From the NCBI GenBank assembly GCA_029448655.1, contig JACCLO010000002.1, positions 4,216,001-4,280,000 on the forward strand: DNA of 64,000 nucleotides, read 5' to 3'. This DNA comes from Wolfiporia cocos. Taxonomy: Eukaryota; Basidiomycota; Agaricomycetes; Polyporales; Phaeolaceae. Position 1 is the stretch's first letter. Each line of letters begins with the position of its first letter. The notes beneath the pieces were generated by a model. The model saw nothing but the letters and a program-made list of their open reading frames with translations. It did no database searches and was not told the origin of the DNA. Positions 41,558-54,244 of the stretch are shown in pieces. Position numbers and translations under genes: made by a program.

Positions 41558-44360
41558 CTAGACAAAAAATTGTGTGCTTTTCACCACAGTTAGCACCTGG
41601 TACGTGCTTGCGATGTGAGCCACTTACTGGACACGGCTAGCTGCGTGTACCTCCATTTCCTCCATCTTGTACGAGTTGAGCTCCTCCTTGATGCGCTGTG
41701 CGAGAGCAGGAGTGAGCCGACTCCATGTCGCAGGTTCGCTTCGTCGGTCGTAGACAGTAGCAGGGAACGTGTCGTAAACGGACAGATTTGAGGCGAATGC
41801 AAGGCGCTTCGTTGGTGCTGTCGCAGAGCGCGTCGAGAGCGTCGGGGGATTCGTGGACGTGAGCATCGTGGACAACGCAGGCGCAGACGAGTTCGGGTGG
41901 CTGAACAAGCTCTTCTCTGGAATCGACGAATGTACACTAGCAGAGTCAGAGTCCTTGGGTGAGTCGACCGAGAGGCCATTGCTCTCGAACGACAGCGGCG
42001 GGAGGAAGCCGCCATCATTGGGCGACGACCGCCCATTGGACGAGAGTGGTCCATGCTTGTGAAGGCCGTCGATGTGATCTGGGTCGGGGGACGGAATGTG
42101 CGCGAGCGGGCCAAGTTCTCCGCTCTGCGATGGCGCCGAATCATAGGAGTTCGAGCGCACCCGCGTGAACGGCGCGTTCGGCTGCAGGAATGCGTCCTGC
42201 TCGTAACCTGCGCCATCTGAGCGCGCTAGGTTGAACAAGGTGAGATCTAGACTTGGACGACCGGACAAACTCACTTTTCAGAATACTCTTGGCTGGTCGC
42301 CGCGCCTTCTCGATACTTCGCCGCACGTTCACAGCCCACGGCTCCATGTCGTCGCCGTCATCGAGTGACGCATTCTCGAGACCCTGCCGGATTGTCATCT
42401 CCTCGTCGTCTTGACCCTCGGTCCAATCCTCGTCGTCCTCCCAGCCGTCGGTGGGGTTGTAGTTCGTTCCGCCCTGCGGCTCATGGCCGCTGTCACTACC
42501 GCTGTCTGAGTCGTCCTCCACCATGACGCGCATGCCCGCTTCGTTCACACGCCCGGTTCCAGACTTGCTGGGCGAATCTCCGTGCCGGTTGGTCGTGCTC
42601 TTCTCCCACGTCGCGGGAACCGCCGCGTCCTGCGCTGCCGCTGCCGCCAAGGCCAAGGCGCGAGCCTCCTGCTCTGCCTTGGCTTTAGCAGCGGCCTCGG
42701 CATTGGTCTTGAGCGTATGTTGCCGTGCGAGCCGCGCAGCAGGACTAAGGCCAGCGAGGTCCGGGTTCGAGCTCCAGTCGACGCGGTCGAATTCGGCGGT
42801 AGCATGCGAAAGGCTAGGGTCGGCGACAGCGCCCTTCCCGCCCTTCTTCTTTTTGCTCTTCTTGCCGCCACCTTCATCGTCATCCTTCTTGTCTTTGAAG
42901 AGCGAGGTGATACCTGCGAGCGAGTTGCGGCGTGTGAGCTTGCCGATTGAGCCGAGTTTGCGAATGACCATCGATGCGGACGACATGGTTGACGAAAGTG
43001 AGATATTGTCCGTCGAGCGATTCAGCCGCGAGTTGAACAACGAGCGGCTCTTCTTCTTCTGTACCGTCGCCGTCGATTCGGCATCGTCGGCAGGTGAAGA
43101 TGCCGCGGGCACGGTGTGCGCGCTGCCCTTGCCTGAGTCCTCGTCTTCGTCCTCTTCCTGCAGTGTCGCATTCGCACCGAGCGAGAGGGCGCGGCGCAGG
43201 CGGCCCTTCAGCCCGCCGCTGCGCACGCCGGGCGTGTTAGGGTTGGGCTCGAGCATCGCCACGAGGTCGCTGTCGTCGCGGGACATACGCTTCTCTGCGG
43301 CGGTGAAGTTGCCTTGCGATAGCGGCGACGGCTTGCGCAGATTCGCGGGGCTGCCGGAGGCTGCGGACGAAGACGAAGACGAAGACGGTGCGGCACGGGT
43401 TGCGCTGGAGGGATTGGACGACGTAGACGACGTGCGTCCATGCTGTTGGCGCTGTGCACCGTTAGAGCTCGGTGGCGGCGCGCCGCCGCTGCGTCCACTG
43501 CTGCTGCCAGGGCCAGGCTTGGGCTGAGGCGCGCTGCTTCCTGAGCCCCCCTGGATGCTGCTCGTGCGCTGGCGCGGGGTGCTATTGCCCCCGTGATGGC
43601 TGCCGCCGTGACTGGAGCCGCCCGAATTGACGGAGGTCGAGGAGCCGGCTGCGTCGGAACGGGCGTAGGGGGGCTGGAAGGAGCCCATCTGCGGGCCGGC
43701 GCGCCAGTCGCTGCCCTGGGGCTGCGCAGGCTGCGTGCCCTCCTGGCTGCTCGCGCTGGCGCCGGAACGGGGCGGGCGGCGGTAGGGATGGAAGCCCTGG
43801 TACTGCGCGTGATCGGAGGGAGAGTAGGCGCCGTTGGCGGGGAGCTGGGAAGGGTGCGCGGGCGGGGTGCCGCTGGGGAAGGTATTAAAGCCGGGCGCCT
43901 GGCCGACAAAGTAGTCGGACGCGTTCGCGCCCGAGGAGGAGCGAGAGCGGGCGCCCATGAGGGGCAGTTGCTGCTGCTGGGCCTGCTGCTGGGCGACGTA
44001 CATCATCTGCTGATAAGTCCACTGTGCCACTTGGTGGTTGGCGGGATCGAACCAGGGAGTGCCGTTGGGCGGACCGTGGGCGTGGGGGCCGTGGGGGTAC
44101 ATGGGATATGGCTGGTTTTGGTAAAAGGTTGGGTAGAACTGCTGGGGAGCGTGCGGGGCGGACCAGCCGGCCTGCTGCTGCTGCACAGGGTAAGGGTACG
44201 GCTGCTGCGGGGCCATCGGAGACGGCGAGGGGCTCTGGTCGTTGGCAGGGGAAGATCGTTGGCGGGGGACAGATGGGTTGATCGTCGTCGTCTGGGAGGG
44301 CAGCGCGTCCATGGTGTGGTCTCTAGGTGGATGCCAGTCGTTCGGGACAAGAACGGCCAT
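41558..44360 (-). CDS. Bni4/Afr1-family protein (putative PP1-targeting, polarity/cell wall)
   Basis: Three exons, 44360-42275, 42225-41628 and 41576-41558, about 900 aa. Most of the protein is disordered: Gln/Pro/Tyr-rich N-terminus, Ser/Gly-rich middle, then a Lys-rich SKKKKGGKG segment. The C-terminal module is what identifies it. It contains KRLAFASNLSVYDTF, YDRRSEPATWSRLTP and RIKEELNSYKMEEMEVH, ending VHTQFFV, matching the conserved C-terminus of yeast Bni4 and Afr1, where an RVxF-like site recruits PP1 (Glc7). The terminal 19-nt exon is what supplies THFF-like THTQFF; without it the protein would end at VQ. The RVxF-like site is degenerate here (KRLAF). A bud-neck/septum or polarity scaffold role is inferred from the yeast family. 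Confidence 0.68.
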
Positions 44361-45126
44361 GGACTCGAGGGGCAGCGGCGGTCGCGGGTTGTCTGCCTGC
44401 GTTTGTCGTTGCGGTTGGGGGCGGCGATGGAGCCGATGATGAAAATGAGCGAGGAAGGTCAGATATGCACGAGAAGAAGGCTTGTCTACGCACAGATGCC
44501 AGCAGCGATTTTATTAAAGAAAGACAAACGATAGAGAAATATGTGAGGCGGCGATGAGCTCGCTGCTAGCGGCGACGAGCAGGGCACTTGTCGCGGCGAG
44601 GAGCAGATGACCGTCAGCAGGGGCACCAAGTCGCCAATGCGTCCAATTCAGATAAACCGTCGCTCATCGCTAGGCGCCCGACGCCCCGACGACTGCGTGG
44701 CCCAAACAGGGACAAACAAGCCTGCTATCGCCGACATTGATATGTTCACGAATAATCCCGTGTCCGCTGCCGCCCTCGGGTCGTCGTATGCGCGGTCGCC
44801 AGCGCGCACGCATGGCCCGTGCGCATACAGCCTGCGCGGCGAGGGCTGGGAGGAGATATCCGCGCGGCAGCTGACCGCGCCTTGTCCCACCGCCCCACTC
44901 AGACTAGCAGGGAGCCTCTGCTTGCTGTTTCACCCGCAGCGCGGCGGCAGTCGTGTGCTGGCCGCTGCACGCGCAGGCTGCACGGGCACACGGGCACGGT
45001 GCACAGCATCCCGGACACGGCGGGCGGGCGAGAGCCGCGTGGGGCGGGCGCCTTCCCGCCTGGGAACGCGTGATCCGCTCGCTTACCCCGCGTCTTATCT
45101 TATCACCCCGCATACACCTCGCCGAC
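44361..45126. other. Divergent promoter region of Bni4/Afr1-like gene and amidase
   Basis: About 770 bp, very GC-rich with alternative upstream Met codons in both directions. Long overlapping frames here are composition artefacts. No specific element recognised. Confidence 0.45.
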
Positions 45127-47787
45127 ATGCACTGGCAGGACCGCTGCGCCGCGCGAAAGAGGGCTCAGCTCGACGCCGTCCCCAGCGACTGGCTCATCGA
45201 CACCCCGCCCAACACCCAGCGCAATGTCCTCGACGTCCCGCGCGCGTGCGGCCTTCTCACCCCGCGCGAGATTGAAATCACGGACACGATCGACATCGAC
45301 CGCCTCCTTCTCAACCTGCGCACCGCCCAGTGGTCCGCGGTCGAGGTCACCACTGCCTTCTATAAGCGCGCCATCATTGCGCAGCAGCTCGTACATATGC
45401 TTTTTATTGCACCACACCTGCGCTAAATGGGTGATAATCGCCAGACTAATTGCCTGACGGAAATATTCGTAGAGCGCGCTCTCGCACGCGCGCGAGAGCT
45501 CGATGCGCACCTCGCGAGGACCGGAAATCCGGTTGGCCCACTGCATGGACTCCCGATCTCGCTCAAGGACCAGTTTGCCATAAAGGGTCTCGAAACTATC
45601 ATGGGTGCGCGCGCGCATTCCTGCTGTTCTGTAACGCGCGCTGAATCCGGCGACTCGCGAACAGGATACGCCGGCTGGATCGGGCGCTACGCCGAAAATG
45701 ACTGTGTGCTCGTCAAGTTGCTCTATGAGTGCGGTGCGGTCCCCTTTGTGCGCACGAATGTGCCTCAGACGCTCATGGCGCGCCTCCTCGTAATTTGTCC
45801 CGTGAAATCACTGATAATGTATCTGCAGTGGGGAGAAACATACAACCATGTCTTCGGGCGCACCACAAACCCGTACAACCGCTACATGACGCCTGGCGGC
45901 TCGTCCGGCGGGGAGGGCGCGCTCCTTGCGCTGCGCGGTAGCCCCCTTGGCGTCGGCACCGATATCGGCGGGTATGCACTCATCATCAACACAACGTATG
46001 AAGATCGCTGATCAAGAATTTTCATTTCCGCCAAACGTCCGGATGGTGTGCGAATCAATTAGATCGGTCCGCATTCCCGCGGCGTTCTGTGGCTTGTACG
46101 GCTTGCGCCCTTCGTGCAATCGCTTACCGTACTCTCTATCTGTCAATGTGCAGGCAGGCCAAGGTTTGTCTAAATTCTTCAAGGGTCGCAGGTTCGCGTG
46201 ATAATTTTATAACTTTTCTCCCGTACCCCTTGCACTCCCCTACTACAACTTATTTAACCACCCGCCCCCTTTCCCTCAAACGCAGAATCAATCGTCTCCG
46301 TCCTTGGCCCCCTCGCGCCCTCTCTCCGTGCGCTTCGTGCCTTCACACATGCCCTCGTCTCCGCCCAGCCATGGCGGCACGACCCGGAGGCCCTCCGCAA
46401 GGAGTGGAATTACGCCGAGGAGGCGCTCAGCGCGCATGGCGGGCCAGGCGCACGACTCTGCTTTGCGATCATGCCGGATAACGGCATAATCAAGCCTCAT
46501 CCGCCCGTGTTGAGGGCAGTGCGGGAGGTGAGGGAGGCGCTGGAGGCAGCAGGGCATACTGGTGCGTGCAGCCCAGCACTTTTGCAGATGGAAGCAGTTA
46601 TCCACAATTCATGCAGTCATTGAGTGGGAGCCTCATCGGCACCTTGAGATCTATGAAGTGGGAGTACGTTTATCCACCGAATTCTTTGCCGTTTCATGAC
46701 AAACACTGTTGTGCTCCACGCAGGAACGCATCTTTGCGGCGGATGACGCGCAAGATTATATTTCCGAGTGCGCGCTGTCAGGCGAGCCGCTCATTCAAAC
46801 AATGAGCCCTGAAACAGATGCGCACAAGTATGCACTCGATGAGCCCTTTGCGCGCACGATCGTCGGCGAGCGTAGGCATCTGAGCGTATATGAGGTGAGT
46901 TGAACGTTAACAGCTGACGACAGTGATTCTCATTCATCTGTCATGCATCGCTGGCCAATGATCGGGACGACGTTCAGCTATGGAAACTGCATGAAGAGAA
47001 GCGCGCGCTGCGCAAGTCGTCACTAGACCACTGGGAAGCAACGGCATCGAAGACTGGTACAGGCCGCCCCGTCGATGCAATCATCGCGCCCGTTGAGCCT
47101 TACACGGCGTGTCCCCATGGCTGTAATTCGTGCGTCATCTTCTGCTTTTCAGCTTCCCCGTGCCTTTCATCTCCAATGAAGCCGAGCCTGTTTATCGTAT
47201 GGGCACAGGCCGCGTGGCTCGGCGCCCTTCTCCTGTGCCCGTGTACTCCCTGCGTTCTCTCGAGCAGTGGCGCCATTGCACACAGGCGACATTATTACAG
47301 ACTCCGCGGCCATTTGGTTTCGTCCCTTGGCCGCATTGCACATATGGGGGTCTGCTCCATGTTACCGGTTCCCCATTCATCTTCCCCTACTTGGACTATC
47401 CGTCGCCGACGGAGCTAACCCGCGGCGCCTATATTAGTGACGCATTCTACACGACGCTCTACAACCTGCTGGACTACACCGCGTGCGCCTTCCCAGTGAC
47501 GTTTGCGCGCAAGGACATCGATGTCGCCCAGCGCCCACATGCATTCCGTAACCACGAAGATGAGGCGGTATTCAAGTTATGTAAGTCGGTCGTGTGACGT
47601 TCAGACACGGCTGGCTCATTCGCTGGGCTCCCCTGGCTGCGCAGATGATCCTGAACTATTTGACGGGATGCCGGTCGGACTGCAACTTGTCGGTCGCACG
47701 CAGGAAGAAGAAGGTGTGCTGGCGATGATGGAGGTTGTCGATAGAGCGCTGAAAGCCGCAAGGGGTTCGCGTGATGTTCCTTTCTAA
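45127..47787 (+). CDS. Amidase-signature hydrolase (acetamidase/fatty-acid-amide type)
   Basis: Hydrolyses C-N amide bonds with a Ser-cisSer-Lys triad. Eleven exons (45127-45390, 45445-45604, 45665-45789, 45829-45971, 46063-46163, 46286-46561, 46617-46657, 46724-46894, 46978-47129, 47438-47580, 47645-47787) total 1719 nt, 572 aa. The catalytic Lys lies in LPISLKDQF. The Gly/Ser-rich signature is GGSSGGEGALLALRGSPLGVGTDIGGS, whose last Ser (nucleophile) is built across an intron to give GGSVRIPAAFCGLYG. The C-terminal YDPELFDGMPVGLQLVGR is diagnostic. Exon 3 must use the GTAATT donor, which adds four residues (ARLL) to PQTLM-WGE. The 308-nt intron before the penultimate exon is long for this region. 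Substrate unknown. The start Met is chosen at MHWQDRCAARK as in related fungal amidases. Confidence 0.87.
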
Positions 47788-48111
47788 ACAACGTCTCGGT
47801 AAGCGTGTGAAAAATACATATCGAGGGTGGTGTAGCGACGTAGTCATACAATAGAGCTACGATGTACGGTACGCGATGATGAATGAATACATGGTCCCTC
47901 GGGTTCCAGGCATCTAGAACCCTCGATCGCGCGGAGAAAGGCACGGACTGTTGGAATGATGGAGTGGAGACCCTGAGAGCGCAGTGGAACAGCACAACGA
48001 GCCGGAGAATACGAGAAAGCGGTACAGAAATTCCGTCATATAACGGGAAGAATAGATGTGAAAGAGACGATCTGCAGCCGGGCGCAGCGCATATGCATCG
48101 TGCATCAGATC
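47788..48111. other. Intergenic region between convergent amidase and oxidoreductase
   Basis: About 320 bp between two stop codons. Only 3' UTR sequence is expected and nothing else is seen. Confidence 0.5.
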
Positions 48112-49972
48112 CTACATGAACTTGGAGATGAGATCGTCCACGGTGGCCTTCTTCCACCGCTTCTCTGTCACCCGCAGTATGTCCGGGAACCACTCTATTA
48201 TTTCCTCCTCCCGGTCCAGCACCATGTACGCAAGCGCCTTGCCACTCATCCACGCATGCACCATGCCTTCCCCGGAGTATCCGGCGGCAATCCATTCACC
48301 CGGCGCAGCGAGCCGCTTTCCCTCCTTCAGGCCTTGAGCTGAGGGCGAAGGGCGGCCAGCCACCTTCTCGGGTAGCCGCCCGACCCACGGCAGGGAGTCC
48401 GTCGAGATACCGAGGACGCCACTCCACTGCGCCTTCGTGCGGCCTATACCCCATCGCGCGTCCTGTTCGCCCGTAGGCGCGCTCTCCCCGCCCCAATTCG
48501 CTGAGCCAAAGTAAAGTGGGAGGGCGCCTGCGAGGTGGCACGCGGCAGAGAACGGAACGGTCGCGTCGTCCGCAAGCCCGATGTCCGGGATGTCCGCGTC
48601 GTCGTAGCACTGTGCAAAACCGCCGCCGAACATGAGTTCGTGTTCGCCGTTCGGAAGCTGTGTGAGGTAATCGTAGCCCGCAGTTCCGCGATAGAAGACG
48701 TATGAACGCAGCCCAGAGAGCGTGCTCTGTGCGAGGAGCGTGCCCGGGCGCTGCGCGGACATGGTGCCCCGCGCGGGGACGATCTTGGCACGCAGAGGGG
48801 GAAGGAGGTGTGAGCACCAGCCGTTGGTAGCGTGGATGACGTGTAGGGCTTTGATGGATCCGCGGGGTGTAGTAACCGTGTATTGATGGCTTGACGAAGT
48901 GGGACCCGATATGTCGGTGCAGGGCGTCTGGGTGGCGATACAGAAACTAGGGATGCACGTCTCTGTGTTAGCGTCCTCGAAATTAGCACCATGGCGCACT
49001 CACTGTCCAGAATGACGATCGAGCAGTAAAGCAAGGAGAGATGTCACTAGTCGGTATGGATGCATAGCACCACCGGAGCCATAGATGCATCCGATTGTAT
49101 CATCAGCTAGACGATACCTCTGTGGTGTTGTTCAGATATCGTAAGTGAAACATGAAGCTAGATGATCTCCCGGCCCTGGGTGTACTGATGTGCAAATACA
49201 ACGATGGGGTGACCCAGGCCATGTCAAGAACCGAGCAAGTTGGAATCCACCACACAGTCCAAATCCTCGTTGCTACGAATAACCCAGAATTATAACCCAC
49301 CTTGATGGCCTCTTCCTGATCACAAAAGCCAAAGGTATCAGATTCAGACGGCATGTCCGCCTTCCATTTTGCCAGTCTCTCCTTGGCCCTAGCATAAACA
49401 TCCGCATCGGTGAAAACGTCGATGTGTTCGGTCTCACGGCACTGAGATTGCTTGAGCACATCTTCGTGCTCCGCAATGCGTCTTATTTCCTGCAAATGTT
49501 GCAGACGGAATCTAATTATTGTTTTAGCGGCTTGCTTGCCGTGTTTCTCCTTGAGTTCGCTGTAGTCATGATACAGAGGAGGGTTTAGGTGCCCTCCATT
49601 CCTGAAGAAAACAATACTCGTGTCAATATCGGGCGTTTGAGGAACACGATCTACACACCTGGCAGTTGCACCGGAGCAGACCTCGCGAGCCTCGAGCATG
49701 ATAACGTGGACATTGCTATCACAACCAAGTAGGTTGTATACAAAAGAGGCCCCAGTAATGCCTGACCCAATCACCACGACATCTGCGCTTTCTGGCAATG
49801 GCTCTTCGCTTGACGATACAGTAGAGGGCGGCACGCTCCAGTAAGGGAGAGTCGGGTTCGGTGCCGGGAGGCCGGGGCTGGCTTGGACCCGTTTCTGGAA
49901 GAGATCATATGTCTGTCGGAGATGGACAACGGCGGCTAGCCAGAGCTTGGCGGTCGATGCGACGTTGCCCAT
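48112..49972 (-). CDS. FAD-dependent oxidoreductase (DAO family)
   Basis: A flavoprotein of the D-amino-acid oxidase/glycine oxidase fold. Four exons (49972-49659, 49601-49301, 49119-49004, 48946-48112) total 1566 nt, 521 aa. The dinucleotide-binding motif is ADVVVIGSGITGASF, followed by EAREVCSGATARNGGHLNP, the usual FAD/active-site region. Exon 3 gives the conserved YGSGGAMHPYRLVTSLLALL. Exon 4 carries the second FAD strand VIHATNGW and the C-terminal FAD motif WIAAGYSGEGM. No signal peptide is evident; the N-terminus MGNVASTAKLW could be N-myristoylated. Substrate (an amine or amino acid) cannot be inferred. Similar fungal proteins are often annotated only as FAD-dependent oxidoreductase. 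Confidence 0.86.
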
Positions 49973-50217
49973 GGCTACAGTGCGCAATTGTAATGAATCA
50001 ATGCGCAATTGTAGGCGCCGGTGGGCGAAGTCATAACACACGGCCCGACAAGTCCGATTCGCTGCCACTACGTTTGTGGCAGCCACGGTGATATGTGTCG
50101 GCAGCGCGCCATCTTAAGTGCAAGTCGGGATCGAAAAATGACGCGACGCTGTCTTTCACACTCATGTGTGTATTCACACAAGTACAGAACCGCTTGCTTG
50201 ACAAAGTACCCGACATA

Positions 50218-53200
50218 CTACAGGGTATCATGGAGGACCTGCATAATCTCCTTCTGGAATCGAGCGAGATAAGCAGCCAATTCTTCATCGGGTAGCGAGG
50301 AGTGATCGAGCGCTTGCGTGAGTTGGGTCCGTAGCTGAAGCCAGCTGATGAGCGGGCTGAAAGTAGCACTTGCCATGGGGAGTACATACCCTGAGGAGGG
50401 CCTTGCGCCGTATGGAGACTTTGTTCGAGCGGCTATCCTGCTCCTGGCGTTCCTCCATCTCGCTCAAGGCTTCTGTGACCCGCCTTCCCTCGGCGAGGAC
50501 GTCATCCGGTAGATCGGCAAGTCGGGCAAGATCAAGACCTGACACAGATAAAACTTAGCTCAGCGTACCACACCATATGTCCAACAAACCATAGTGGCTC
50601 GTATGTTCCGGCGCTCCATCGACAACTCTGTGACGGTCAGCAAAGGGCTACGGTCTCACAAATGTACGCACCTGTATTGAAAAGTCATGCCAAAGTTCGA
50701 CATGGATTGGCGTGACCTCTGCGTCAGAAGTCAACAAAGATACACGAAGCGATTAGTATGGAGAACCTGAACGGCAAGATGAAGACTGACAAAGTCTGTT
50801 AGTAAGTGAGATGTACTCATACAAAACCTACTCACTTGACAACAGATGGCTGGCGCGACAATGTTGTCGTGAGCTCGCTGAAGTGACTACAGGGCTTGCA
50901 AGCAACCCATACATTAGTGATAATAGTATAGGTACATACGTTGCGAAGAAGACATATGACTAGCAAACCAACGGCATAATCAGTAATGTACAGGGACCGT
51001 AAAATGAGCCGATACGACCTTCAGTTTGATGAGTTCCTCTGCGATGGCATGCGAGATGCCAACTCCTTCCCTTGGAGAGGTGCCACGGCCAACTTCGTCA
51101 ATCAAGATGAGGGAATTCTCTGTAGCAATTCCTGGTACAATTTCGGCATCAAGATGATGTTGGTTTCATAGTTAGCTCAAGTTACAAACCAATAATCATA
51201 GCGCAAGACGCCATCTCATTCGCAAATGTGCTCAGGCTTTTTTCGATATCGTCGTCGTTCGATAGCCGAGTCAGGAGTGCATCATGCAGTCTGCACAATA
51301 CGTCATTCAAGAAGCGGTTTTGGTGGTATCTGGGGAGGGTACGCACCTGAAGCTACCGTATTCAGCAGGAACAAAGCATCCACACATTGCCATGACTGTT
51401 AGCAGCCCAATCTGCCGCAAGTATATGCTCTTGCCTGTGGTCGCAAACAATCGGATGCTTGTTGACCATATACGGGCTCAGCGTACCTGACATGCTGCGT
51501 TGAATCAGCATTGAGCAATAGATATGATAAATCAGATAATCTGACGAACTTTGGCCCCTGGATAATCTGAAAAGAGGAAGCCTCGCAGCAATATACGTCG
51601 TTCGGTACAAGCGTCCCAGCCGCCTGAACGTTCTCTAAGATAGGATGGCGCCCCGCCTTTATGGCTAAGGTTCCCGTGAACTCAGGACGCACTACACCAA
51701 GTATTGAGTGGTTACCGTTAGCTAACTCAGAGGATGCTCACCATAGTTGCGCACTAATAAATCAAAACCAAACCTCACAATCAACATCTCTGTCAGTCTA
51801 GCAATTAAAGGACGTACGAATGCTGGCATGCGCAAAGGACCACAGCATGTCCACAATGGCAACGGCTTCTGAAGCTTTGTACAGAGCCCCAATGACAACG
51901 ACGATCTCGGCGGTCAACTCTTGTATAATCCTGGTATAACTTGTGAGCCGGGTATTGGAATGCCAACCGGTACGACATACTTGTCACTCAAGATCAGTGT
52001 CTCATCCAATGCATCCTTCATGCGCGCGTTTCTCTTCTTCTGCTCAAGCTGTGAGTATTTTCAGCCTTGATAACCTCGTACAAGACTGACCAGCTCGACA
52101 CTAGAAAAGAGCCACCGCCCTTTCTGAGCTGTCACGTTCACAAAGCCTCTAGGTAGCTCTCCTTGGAGATCTGTCTTCTTCAAAGCAAAAACGAAGCCTG
52201 TGTCCTGGTACACTAGACTAAGAGGCAGGTTGTATTGCTCCGAGAGTTCGCGGTTCAATGCAAATATATCCCCAACATTCTCCTTGTATGTTTCTCGTGC
52301 GACGTCAAGGAGGCGATTGTAGTTTGCCTGATTTGCTGGATTTGAGCATAAATAAATGATGTTGAAGAGGAAACATACCTTGACGGCGTACACACGTGCA
52401 TTCACCGCATTCAGGCCGCCCTGTATAGATCCATCGAATCTCAATGAAGACTGCGTTATTTGGCACGTACTTTCGTTGGAGCTGCTTCTTCATTCAATGT
52501 TTCGCTCACAAGCTGTTCGATTCTTAAAAGTCGCTCGTCAGAAATCATCTACATCGAGCAGGCGCTTAGTGCGCATCCAATCTACAATTACTTCTCCAGC
52601 ACCTACGTCCAGTACGATTTGTAACAGACGGGAGCGGCTGCCTGCCAAGGCTTGCGCGAGAACGGGCATGTTCTTGACTATGTTTCGGAGACTGAGCATT
52701 TGCGCGACGCGAGCGGCAGCTAGCTTTGCGGTGCTTGTCTCACGCGCCTCGGATGCAGCAAGCTGATGATTCAAAATGAGCATTCATACTGTGCATGACC
52801 TGAAACGGCAAAAGCTTGCCGAGCAGATTAGCTTATCGAAGTCCATCTTGTGGAGGGACTTGAGCGCATTCTTCACATCGTTGAAACGATTTTCATTCTG
52901 TATGAGCTCTTTAAGATAGTAAGCTGACAATAGACACATCCATAGAGTTGATAGACCTTCGACGACATCAAGACGCGCCTCTATAGAAGACTGCTCTGTA
53001 GCATTGTTAGATCGACACCGTGACGGTTGCATGATGAGATACCAGTGATAGGTGCGAGTACATTTGCCCGGAGGAGGCGAGCACCCATTGCAGTGTATGT
53101 ATGATTTAACAACCTAGGTGTAAATTACTTGAATCGCGGGCATATATTGAGAGACAGAGAGGGTTTACCCAAACATGGAATGGGAGGATCTCTTGAATGA

Positions 53201-54040
53201 GATGCTGCCCACTAACTCCAAGTTCCGAGCAGTCTCAGAATCGATCATCATGGTGCCTTCTGCTTGTGTATATCGTATGAGGAGTGAAGAAGCAGCAAAG
53301 CGTATATTGAGCTTCGACTCTGCATGCTTGAATAGCGCGCTAGCTGCAGAGAGCGCGTAATACCTATTCAATGTTGTTCAGTATAGTCGCAAGGTTCCGG
53401 ACGCATATACCCACTTGCTGGACATCGCGACGAGAGTTGCAGCCCGTTCATCATCATCAACTATCAGCTGGTTGACAAAGGCGAGACCTGCGTTTACAGT
53501 TGCAACGCGAAACATGCGCTTAGTAATCATATTGCCCACCAGCAGCATCGTTCCAGTATTTTCTCATCACTGGCTCGACTGGGGCATCAAACTCTTCGAT
53601 CATGCACTGCACTAGGACCGAAGTCGATGAGGCTTTCTTTCCTCCAGATGCCATAGTTGTATCTGTCAGAGATAAAAAGGTGTCTGGGACAAGAATAATG
53701 GATGGAGTATGCAGATGAAGCTGGTGCAGCGTCTTGACATATGTGGGACTGTCCGCGAGCTGCGGACCATCATATTGAGCAATGGTTCAGTACGAGCTGA
53801 CTACATGCGCACCTGGATAAGGGAAACCCTTCCGGTATCCTTGTCCAATGCAGCAAGGCCGACTTCTCGTGACACACCGCGCCCTTCCAGGACAGCAATG
53901 ACATAGCTGGCCTCATGCCTGGATGATGCGTTGGTCTGGGGTCGGGCGGTAGCCGGGCGCGACTGGGCTGTCCAGCCGCGTGACATCGCCGTCGTGGGGC
54001 GGGACGAGGCAGCAGAGCCAGGAAACTCTGGAACGAGCAT
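50218..54040 (-). CDS. msh4: Meiotic MutS homologue Msh4
   Basis: Forms a clamp with Msh5 that stabilises Holliday junctions and promotes meiotic crossovers; it lacks the mismatch-binding domain. The gene has many exons. The first is 54040-53813 (76 codons). The next includes DTTMASGGKKASSTSVLVQCMIEEF. Later parts include NHTYTAMGARLLRANVLAPIT, then core helices such as VAQMLSLRNIVKNMPVLAQAL. The ATPase site is IIQGPN-MSG-KSIYLRQIGLL. The signature loop is GRGTSPREGVGISHAIAEELIKLK. The helix-turn-helix end is LARLADLPDDVLAEGRRVTEAL, with the stop after FQKEIMQVLHDTL. Met-Ser-Gly of Walker A comes from an 8-nt exon. The gene looks intact, so the lineage probably has normal crossover control. 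I did not fix every exon boundary. Confidence 0.88.
51487..51494 (-). other. msh4: 8-nt micro-exon of msh4 in Walker A
   Basis: CATGTCAG lies between acceptor AACGCAG and donor GTACGCTG. With flanking bases AA (exon end 51550) and GC (exon start 51434) it encodes Asn-Met-Ser-Gly of the P-loop GPNMSGKS. Skipping it shifts the frame and destroys the ATPase site. Confidence 0.8.
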
Positions 54041-54244
54041 AGCGAGCCAGTGAATAGAGGAAAGAAGCGCGAGACCGAGGGCGACGATATTATATGCGGG
54101 TTGTGGGTCCCCGCACGCGATCGATCGACGAGCGGTGCCGAATCTCGGAACATCCTAATAAGGGATCCCAATTGCAGGGCAGGTCTGAAACGTACAACAC
54201 GACTCGAGAACGCGCAGGCGTGCAAAAGTTGGCTACATGTGTTA

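Noticed and set aside
42226..42274. A 28-nt intron or +1 frameshift in the Bni4/Afr1-like gene
   Set aside because: A normal 49-nt intron ending CAACCTAG gives a clean in-frame join.
43593..44534. 313-codon plus-strand open frame
   Set aside because: Antisense shadow of the Gly/Ser/Gln-rich N-terminal part of the Bni4/Afr1-like gene.
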